From NCBI GenBank assembly GCA_003024985.2, contig PXIH01S0043377.1: a stretch of 14,258 nucleotides of DNA; one strand, 5' to 3'. The notes under the pieces are model-generated. The model worked only from the letters and a program-made list of their open reading frames with translations, did not search any database and was not told the DNA's origin. The number at the start of each line of letters is the position of its first letter. Positions within the stretch are counted from its first letter, which is position 1. The position numbers and the translations under genes are program-made. Shown here piece by piece: positions 8,600-14,258 of this stretch. The DNA comes from Euperipatoides rowelli. Lineage: Eukaryota; Onychophora; Udeonychophora; Euonychophora; Peripatopsidae.

Positions 8600-10394
8600 C
8601 TAGTTTACCACAAAGGGACAAACAAATGTTTTAACAATTCTGTAAAAATGAGAATTTGGGACACAAAAATAAAATATTTAACTTCACTAGTGCAGATATA
8701 GAGAAGGTTGTGAGGAATTCATTATAAGACTGTTTGACATAAAATAAGAAATCTTGAATGAACGTTGATATTTTATACCACCATCTAATGGTAATACAAC
8801 AACTCCAGCCATGCTTCCTTCTGCAATGATAGCTACCTCTCAGCAGTCTGAGTTTTATTTTAGGTCCAATAGTGGTTAAGTCATGACCTTGGCCCATGTA
8901 AATCAGGCAAAATCTCAAATAAAATCATCTCACTCTATATCCACAACTCTACCATTAGTACCTGACAAGCTATTACATTTAAATTATTGCAAGTGCAAGA
9001 TCACTTGCCGACTTGTGAGTACAAGAGAGTGAGACTTGAATGTTCAGCTAAGCATGCACAATGTGAAGGAAAATTGTATGAAAACTCACCTTCTGTTTTT
9101 ATGGAAAAACTTAATAATTATGAACTATGTTAATAAAGACTTACCAGAAAATATGAATAAGGAATTATTAAAGTTTCACTGCTTTTCAAACATATCTTTT
9201 TTCATATGTGAATATGAATAAACAATTTCAAATTTATGTTAATTTTTTTAATGAAATTAATAATTCATTCCTATCATCTTTCTCTCATAAGTATGTTTTT
9301 TTTAATTTAAAAAATTAAAATAGGTAACTTTTCTTTCAGCTGTAGCTCTGTACTCATTGACCTAAGCTAAAAATAATATCAACTAAAAATGTTTATCTAT
9401 TTAGTATTTTTGAATTTCATTTGAAACATTTTTTTCTTTGTTGCTACAACAATTAATGAATTATCATTAAAAAAAATGACTACCATTTTCCTAACTTCTC
9501 AATTTTAAATAGTTAATAGTCTTAAAGATAGTATTTTGTTTACTTCTTTTTTTTTTATTAATTTATTTTTGCTTATTTTTACTACCATTTTCCTATGGTG
9601 ACCAAGTATTGATTTTTGATATATAGGGGCTAGAACTTGCATGTTGAAAGTCTCTTTTTCTGGTGAACTATTTCAAGGCAAACCCTTAGAATGACTATAC
9701 ATTAAAACATCCCTTTTTTATTCATTAATTTGTATTTTTGTGTTTCTTTTCAAACTTCTTTTCTCTATTGCTTATATTAAAAGACAAGTTTTGCCTCTGT
9801 CTTTTTTCATTCTTTCTTTGAAAGTATTAGAGAGTAAATTTCTATTTAAAATCTATTATATTGTTATTAAGATTTAGCATTTAGGATGTTCTTTAAAATA
9901 TTAAAACATAGTTTGTCAGGAATCCAAGTTGTTTAATAGTCTGTAATAGCAAATACTTGACATAAGTTATTTTTTGTTGTGACATAAAGACTGGCAGTTA
10001 TCTCAAAGGAAAATTGATAAAAGAACATCTTAATTGTCTGAAAGTTACTTCTGCCTAATGATTTAACTCATATAATGAAAAACTAATTGATTTTCTTCTA
10101 TCTTTCTTTAAGGTTAAAAATGGTTTTAGTTAGCTTTTATATATCATTACAATGGTATCCAAATCTATAAATTACATACACATAAATATCCCTTGCTCTG
10201 GGTTCCTTTGACTCTCTAAAACTTTAAAATTAATTTACAATCAATAATTGACATCTGGTTTTGATCACTATGTTGTTATTCTTAAAAAAAATATCAGATA
10301 GTTGGTGCTAAACTAAATTATTACAAATTTTTTAATTCTAAATCAATAATATGATATAACATCATGCTATAATTTTAAATAAATAAAAAAAGTA

Positions 10395-10408
10395 TGGGGG
10401 GGGGGGGG
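10395..10408. repeat. G14 homopolymer
   Basis: Fourteen consecutive G within an otherwise A+T-rich stretch. Confidence 0.95.
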
Positions 10409-10902
10409 AGGGTGAAATCACAGGTTTTTTTTTAATTTAAATTTTAATCATCTTGTTATCAAACAAAAATTCTTCATTGGCCAGATTGATATCTATTGTT
10501 TCTCTATTATGTACACTGATTGTTTCAAGGTTATTCCTTTATGTTCATTTACTTTGTCTCAGTTTTAATTAATAAAATTCTTAGTTGTTTCTATTCTCAT
10601 TTCTTTAAAATTGATCTTTTTATAAATACACTTAGAATAAATCATGAAACTACTCAGTTCTAAAAAAAAATGTCAATGAAGAAATACATATGGGTGTGGG
10701 GAACATAAATATACAAATAAATATATTTCAACTATAAATAAGCCATTGGCACACTGCATGCACCAACATGTCCAGTGAAGGTTAAAATATAATAGTATTG
10801 TAGATTAGCTAATGTCTCAAATTTTACTTACTTTATAATGGTATAATTTTATTAAAATATTGTCATACAGTTAGATTTCCCATGTTACAATAAGCCGCAT
10901 AT

Positions 10903-10929
10903 ATTATTATTATTATTATTATTATTATT
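10903..10929. repeat. (ATT)9 microsatellite
   Basis: Nine perfect ATT units. Confidence 0.97.
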
Positions 10930-11402
10930 TTGTTCATATTTAATAATTTTAGGTTGCTTTTTTTAAAATAAATTTCCTAAAGGAAAACCAAACATTTTTT
11001 TATTTACAATATTTACATAATTATTATTTTTTTCAATCATTTGTAAACACATATGCTCAATAATGTTTCTTGAATCTTTTCAATACCTCATCTCTCCAGC
11101 CTCTTCCATTTTCATCAGGTCCTCCAGTTTCATCAGCAATCAAAAGTAATCACACGTGAATTGAATACAGAAAAATTCCCTAATGCAGAATCCCCTCAGA
11201 AAGAAAGGATCCTATAGCTCAGGCTACCCTGAGGTTGAACTAGTCACCCCAGTATATACCCCAGCCAGGTAGCCCTTGATAATGGCTCACAATCATTCTG
11301 CCATGATTTAGGTTACTCTTTTATTCAGATTTTCTTCAAATTTCATTGAAATCTCATAATCGATCCAAATAACATTCAAAATTTAAAGGTTTTGTATAAA
11401 TC

Positions 11403-11410
11403 ATATAAAG
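11403..11410. repeat. 8-bp target-site duplication, left
   Basis: ATATAAAG abuts the CAAGGGTTCTCAA end and is identical to 13745-13752. An 8-bp duplication is the hallmark of hAT-type transposition. Confidence 0.9.
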
Positions 11411-11537
11411 CAAGGGTTCTCAATCTTTTAGAATGTTGAGTAGATAATAAATGTCTTTTCTGGCCCAATCTGGGTCTTTTCAAGATGGCAGCCAATTTTT
11501 TTAGTTTGAAAATCCAAGATGGTTGACTTCCTGTTTA

Positions 11538-11547
11538 CCATATATGG
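11538..11547. promoter_or_regulatory. CArG-box-like palindrome 1, with ETS-like site
   Basis: CCATATATGG is a perfect CC(A/T)6GG match. ACTTCCTGT (reverse complement ACAGGAAGT, an ETS-type core) lies three bases upstream at 11526-11534. Function is not shown, only the motif. Confidence 0.4.
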
Positions 11548-11604
11548 GCATATGATATATTATGATGCATTCTGGGTAATATTATGATGGATTATGGGAG
11601 ATAT

Positions 11605-11667
11605 CACTCTCATTCTCATTCTTGTTCTCACTCTCATTCTCATTCTCCTCTCATTCTCACTCTCATT
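11605..11667 (+). repeat. TTCTCA/CTCTCA pyrimidine array (left outer)
   Basis: Reiterated hexamers (ACTCTC, ATTCTC) form a pyrimidine-rich tract between two CCATATATGG-containing blocks. It corresponds to the purine tracts in the right arm. Confidence 0.9.
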
Positions 11668-11680
11668 ATTGTTTTTATGC

Positions 11681-11690
11681 CCATATATGG
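11681..11690. promoter_or_regulatory. CArG-box-like palindrome 2
   Basis: CCATATATGG sits in the 14-bp perfect palindrome GCCCATATATGGGC (11679-11692). TGATGTCA follows at 11696-11703, resembling an ATF-type site. Motif match only. Confidence 0.4.
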
Positions 11691-11881
11691 GCCTTTGATG
11701 TCATATGATGATGTATGATGGGATATATGCCCCACCCACTTCAAATTTTCAAAGTGTTTTCCGGGTTTTTTTCAAGATGTTGGTCAAATTTCTAATTTTT
11801 CCTGATATTAAAGCTTTTAAAGTTCTATTATCCAGAATCTTATCCGGAATATTAGGATGCATGATGGAACATCTCGTTCCT

Positions 11882-11985
11882 ATTCTCATTCCCATTCTCG
11901 TTCCTGTTCTCATTCCCGTTCTCATTCCAATTCTTGTTCCCATTCTCGTTCCTGTTCTTGTTCCCATTCTCATTCCCGTTCTTGG
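11882..11985 (+). repeat. 12-bp array RTTCTCRTTCCY, 8.7 copies (left inner)
   Basis: Twelve-base units built from two related hexamers run without indels from 11882 (ATTCTCATTCCC, ATTCTCGTTCCT, GTTCTCATTCCC and so on). The inverted partner at 12587-12653 has only about 5.6 units, so copy number changed independently in the arms. Confidence 0.92.
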
Positions 11986-12073
11986 TCATTTTTTTATTAA
12001 TCAGAACTTTTCTTTATTTTTTTGTCGAAGTGCTACACCCACCTATGATGTCACAAGGTCTCAATATTTGGTA

Positions 12074-12419
12074 AGAGTGAAAAAGTAAGAGAAATAGAAG
12101 TGTTGATACTTGAGGAGAGTCTTAACTACCTATCATTTTAATGGTGGGAGGTGCCATTTTTTTTCTTGAAAAAAAATACAGTAAAAAGGGAAGTACTTTG
12201 GATATTAATTTGCATATGTTAATGATGATGTATTAAGCTGAAATTCTCCATGAATGACCTTTTGGGTAGATATGACACCATGGGAGAGTGTGGCACTTTG
12301 ACAAAAATCAAACAATCTATTCAAAGTTAACTAATTTGAGCATTGATTTGAATATGTTAATGATAACATATTAAGTTGAAAATTGATAGGTATGATGTCA
12401 TACACATCTACTATTATCG
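12074..12419. other. Spacer of the inverted repeat with internal direct repeat
   Basis: The loop between the arms contains a diverged direct duplication. ATTAATTTGCATATGTTAATGA at 12204 matches ATTGATTTGAATATGTTAATGA at 12342. GTGTGGCACTTTGACAAAAA at 12288 matches GTGTGGCACTTCGACAAAAA at 12455, which lies already inside the right arm. The offset changes from 138 to 167 bp, so the second unit has gained (or the first lost) about 29 bp. No coding. Confidence 0.8.
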
Positions 12420-12586
12420 TACCAAATATTGAGACCTTGTGACATCATAGGTGGGTGTGGCACTTCGACAAAAAATAAAAAAAATTCTGATTAATAAAAA
12501 AATGACCAAGTCATTTCCAGTCTGCCATCTTGGATTTTATGATCACTCCCATCAAAATTTATGTCACTCCTATCATGTATCCTAAT

Positions 12587-12653
12587 GGGAATGAGAATGG
12601 GAATGAGAACAGGAATGAGAATGGGAACGAGAATGGAAATGAGAATGGGAATA
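12587..12653 (+). repeat. 12-bp array GGGAATGAGAAY (right inner)
   Basis: About 5.6 units of a purine-rich 12-mer, the inverted counterpart of 11882-11985. Confidence 0.9.
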
Positions 12654-12837
12654 AGATGTTCCATCATGCATCCTAATATTCCGGATAAGATTCAGGATAA
12701 TAGAGCTTTAAAACCTTTAAAATCCGGAAAAAATAGAAATTTGGCCTCCATCTTGAAAAAGTCCCGGATGGCACTTTGAAAATTCGAAGTGGGTGGGGCA
12801 TTTATCCCACCATGCATCATCATATGAAATCATAAGC

Positions 12838-12847
12838 CCATATATGG
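12838..12847. promoter_or_regulatory. CArG-box-like palindrome 3
   Basis: CCATATATGG inside GCCCATATATGGGC (12836-12849). It is preceded by CATGCATCATCATATGA and followed by CATAAAAATGAG, which starts the next purine array. Motif match only. Confidence 0.4.
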
Positions 12848-12856
12848 GCATAAAAA

Positions 12857-12992
12857 TGAGAACAAGAGTGAGAACGAGAACATGAACGGGAACGAGAATG
12901 AGAATGAGAACGGGAATGAGGGTGAAAACGAGAGTGAGGGTGAAATTGAGAGTGAGGGTGAAATTGAGAGTGAGGGTGAAAACGAGAGTGAG
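12857..12992 (+). repeat. Purine array with four 18-bp units (right middle)
   Basis: Hexameric GAGAAC/GAGAAT units give way at 12918 to four 18-bp copies (GAGGGTGAAAACGAGAGT or GAGGGTGAAATTGAGAGT) at 12918-12989, so the hexamer has evolved a higher-order unit here. The two inner units carry ATT and the two outer AAC. Confidence 0.92.
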
Positions 12993-13028
12993 ATGTCCCA
13001 TCATGCATCATCAAATGACATCATAGGC

Positions 13029-13038
13029 CCATATATGG
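13029..13038. promoter_or_regulatory. CArG-box-like palindrome 4
   Basis: CCATATATGG inside GCCCATATATGGGC (13027-13040). TGACATCA precedes at 13016-13023. Same arrangement as palindrome 2, inverted. Motif match only. Confidence 0.4.
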
Positions 13039-13048
13039 GCATAAAATT

Positions 13049-13110
13049 GAGAATGAGAGAGAATGAGAGCAAAGAATGAGAGTGAGAACAAGAATGAGAG
13101 TGAGAATGAG
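13049..13110 (+). repeat. GAGAATGAGAGT purine array (right outer)
   Basis: Hexamer-based purine tract (GAGAAT, GAGAGT, GAGAAC) between palindromes 4 and 5. Confidence 0.9.
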
Positions 13111-13174
13111 GGGTGAGATCTCCCTTAATCCATCATATATTACCCAGAATGCATCATAATATGATGTCATATGC

Positions 13175-13196
13175 CCATATATGGTAAACCGGAAGT
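13175..13196. promoter_or_regulatory. CArG-like palindrome 5 plus ETS-like ACCGGAAGT
   Basis: CCATATATGG (13175-13184) is followed three bases later by ACCGGAAGT (13188-13196), a consensus-type ETS site. The left arm keeps the same pairing at 11526-11547. Adjacent SRF and ETS sites are the known layout of ternary-complex serum-response elements. Whether it acts here is unknown. Confidence 0.4.
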
Positions 13197-13230
13197 CAAC
13201 CATCTTGGATTTTTGAACTCGAAAATTCGG

Positions 13231-13241
13231 CCGCCATCTTG
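13231..13241 (-). promoter_or_regulatory. YY1-like site CCGCCATCTTG
   Basis: Reverse complement CAAGATGGCGG matches the YY1-type pattern AANATGGCNGC. The left-arm counterpart AAGATGGCAGC (11482-11492) also fits. Further CCATCTTG copies occur near 12528, 12750 and 13201. Confidence 0.35.
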
Positions 13242-13279
13242 AAAAGACCCAGATTGGGCCAGAAACGACATTTATTATC

Positions 13280-13702
13280 TTCTATGTTGTACCACTTAAA
13301 TAAACCGCTAAAGATTAATGTACCAGCACAATGTGCACATTTTGTAATTTGGACTTTGTGTAGCCAAGAGTATGTATTTATGATCAGAGGGCAAAAATAA
13401 TAAAATAAACAATCTTGTAGAAAAATCCTAGTTTTATTATATTAATTATTGCACTTCAATGTTCATTTTGGTCTTATGCACTCTCAAACATGTCATTCAT
13501 TTAAAAATTTTAAATCTAATGTTATCAAATGTATTAAGTACATCATAACTAACTGTACAATGATTATTATTATTGACATGGACCTATTGTTAGCCAAATA
13601 CAAATAATGCATTTTATAGCAAGATAAATTTCTGATTTGTAATGCACTGGATATTGTGTGTCTTTTTTGTTACTTCTCTGTGTACCACCTGAAACAAGGT
13701 AA
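13280..13702. other. Right-hand unpaired part of the hAT element
   Basis: This stretch, with the end at 13703-13744, makes up the 465 bp between the inverted repeat and the right terminus. It has no partner at the left, where the arm almost abuts the terminus. I see no transposase remnant. GTACCAC occurs at 13289-13295 and 13682-13688. Confidence 0.7.
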
Positions 13703-13744
13703 TGTACCACTAGTGGTACATGTACCACAGTTTGAGAACCCCTG
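13703..13744 (-). repeat. hAT right end with subterminal 18-bp palindrome
   Basis: TGTACCACTAGTGGTACA (13703-13720) is a perfect palindrome, followed by TGTACCACAG and the inverted terminal TTGAGAACCCCTG. GTACCAC or its complement therefore recurs several times within about 60 bp of the end, as subterminal transposase-binding repeats do in hAT elements. Confidence 0.75.
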
Positions 13745-13752
13745 ATATAAAG
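13745..13752. repeat. 8-bp target-site duplication, right
   Basis: ATATAAAG directly after CCCCTG, an exact copy of 11403-11410. Confidence 0.9.
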
Positions 13753-14223
13753 GATAAAATGAAATTTAAAATTCCATGTTCCTATAACCTTTTATTTCTG
13801 CTTCTAATTCTTGAGAAATCCAAATGCATGATCTGATTATATTAAATTTAACATTAAATAATATGTATATCAAATAAATTTTTTTTAACAAGTTAACATT
13901 TAAAACATTTAATACCACCATTAATACCAATAACTGGCAAATAAATTAAAATCAACATAAATGAATTTCAAAGTTTACAATAAATCAAGAATTAGAAATA
14001 GATTTTGATTATAGATATTTTGGCAGAGGATGGACTGATTTATTATTAAATAAATAGAAAAATGTATTGAGGAATGTGTTTCCTAGCAAGATACAGTTAC
14101 AATATTTACCCAAGCTTAAAAACCCTGGTCTCTCGCTACCACTTAAACTTAGTAAAGTTAAGTTGCTACGATTATTTATTCTAAAGCTGATTTAAATGGT
14201 TTATGCATTAGTCTTTGTTTAAG
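13753..14223. other. Unique A+T-rich sequence
   Basis: No gene or repeat recognised. Confidence 0.6.
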
Positions 14224-14258
14224 GCCGGCACCACACAGAGCGTAGCGTTGCAAAATTT
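14224..14258. mobile_element. Possible edge of another repeat at the window end
   Basis: The last 35 bases (GGCCGGCACCACACAGAGCG...) switch abruptly to high G+C with a CACAnnGAGCGTAGCG style seen in the ends of some DNA-transposon MITEs. Only one end is visible, so this is a weak call. Confidence 0.2.

Larger units (their letters stand above)
8600..11402. other. Unique A+T-rich sequence with small simple repeats
   Basis: No gene supported on either strand. The minus frame at 8631-8918 and the plus frame at 9036-9221 look like chance. A short minus-strand string near 8800-8840 reads EVAIIAEGSMAGVVVLPLDG in another frame but has no partner exon. Around 11090-11290 the G+C content rises without a recognisable gene, and CTCAGGCTACCCTGAG forms a small perfect hairpin there. 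Confidence 0.5.
11443..12073 (+). repeat. Left arm of the large inverted repeat
   Basis: From GATAATAAATGTC to CTCAATATTTGGTA this is an imperfect reverse complement of 12420-13279. Anchors include TGGCCCAATCTGGGTC, TTACCATATATGGGCATATGA, ATTCTGGGTAATAT, TTATCCGGAATATTAGGATG and CACCTATGATGTCACAAGG, each found inverted in the right arm in reverse order. It is shorter than the right arm because it lacks one array-plus-palindrome module and an insert of about 80 bp. Confidence 0.9.
12420..13279 (-). repeat. Right arm of the large inverted repeat
   Basis: Runs from TACCAAATATTGAGACC to GACATTTATTATC as the imperfect reverse complement of 11443-12073, with all anchors in mirrored order. Compared with the left arm it has an extra array-plus-palindrome module and an insert of about 80 bp near 12510-12586 that contains GCCATCTTGGATTTT. 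Confidence 0.9.
11411..13744. mobile_element. Non-autonomous hAT transposon, foldback type (2334 bp)
   Basis: The ends CAAGGGTTCTCAATCT and, reading inward from the right, CAGGGGTTCTCAAACT match at 14 of 16 positions and begin with CA as hAT ends do. They are flanked by perfect 8-bp duplications ATATAAAG. The termini resemble Charlie-like hAT elements from memory. No transposase is recognisable in any frame, so mobility would have needed a transposase from elsewhere. Inside are a giant imperfect inverted repeat (11443-12073 against 12420-13279), five purine/pyrimidine arrays, five CCATATATGG palindromes and a right-hand 465-bp segment with no inverted partner. Open frames inside (Met-Gly-Thr-Arg or Asn-Glu repeats) come from the arrays and are not credible proteins. 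The perfect duplications support a single clean insertion. The element interrupts otherwise unremarkable A+T-rich DNA. Confidence 0.88.

Noticed and set aside
8800-8840. Minus-strand string EVAIIAEGSMAGVVVLPLDG
   Set aside because: Protein-like but short, bounded by stops, and without convincing acceptor, donor or partner exon.
11060-11170. Minus-strand string reading IADETGGPDENGRGW and onward
   Set aside because: Only about 31 codons between stops, no splice sites that fit the frame, and purine-rich DNA easily yields Asp/Glu/Gly/Arg strings.
11705-12088. Plus frame with Pro/Ile/Leu/Val repeats and the opposite Met-Gly-Thr-Arg frame
   Set aside because: Both arise from the 12-bp array at 11882-11985. 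A 12-bp period keeps all frames open without selection.
12561-13079. Asn/Glu/Ser/Gly and His/Ser/Arg repeat frames
   Set aside because: They are by-products of the purine arrays inside the hAT element, with no homologue or flanking gene structure.
1-14258. CRISPR array, operon or prokaryotic gene cluster
   Set aside because: No spacer-repeat pattern or dense ORFs. Composition, transposon types and microsatellites are those of an animal genome.

Overview
The window is A+T-rich (roughly 70% by eye), almost entirely non-coding DNA of an animal. It has long runs without coding potential, microsatellites, eukaryotic transposon remnants with target-site duplications, and one scaffold-gap N. A marine invertebrate, perhaps a lophotrochozoan, is my guess from the GATA/GGAT tetranucleotide arrays and the (AAAT)n LINE-type tails. 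Nothing here fixes the taxon. I see no intact protein gene. Nearly all longer open frames are accidents of simple repeats or of A+T-rich DNA.

Layout, left to right. 1-561 is a tetranucleotide array: pure AGAT, then degenerate GGAT/GACA. 562-3770 is mostly unique A+T-rich sequence with two probable LINE 3' tails (2071-2129, 3366-3428), a G run and one weak candidate 44-nt exon. 3973-4141 is a 49-bp tandem repeat. 4408-4520 is an exact 56-bp duplication around a single N, most simply an assembly artefact. 4483-4822 is a palindromic foldback MITE with a candidate 6-bp target duplication. 6195-6938 is a decayed protein pseudogene with recognisable WLRQHN, VVVFHGY and DADV blocks, probably from a repeat-encoded invertebrate family. 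7220-7844 is a TGTAG...CTACA-bounded insertion flanked by a perfect 7-bp direct repeat, possibly a solo LTR. 7852-11402 is unique or low-complexity sequence with weak exon-like pieces.

The standout is 11411-13744, a 2.3-kb non-autonomous hAT-type transposon with a perfect 8-bp target duplication (ATATAAAG) and CAAGGGTTCTCAA / TTGAGAACCCCTG ends. It carries a huge imperfect inverted repeat, 631 and 860 bp around a 346-bp spacer. The arms are built of a reiterated module: a GAGAAT/GGAATGAGAAC purine array next to a block containing the palindrome CCATATATGG. That palindrome occurs five times and is a perfect SRF CArG-box match. ETS-, YY1- and ATF-like motifs lie nearby. The result is both a foldback (dsRNA-forming) structure and a dense cluster of animal transcription-factor-like sites carried by a mobile element.

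No genes work together here. The window records successive transposon insertions and repeat expansion in intergenic or intronic DNA.
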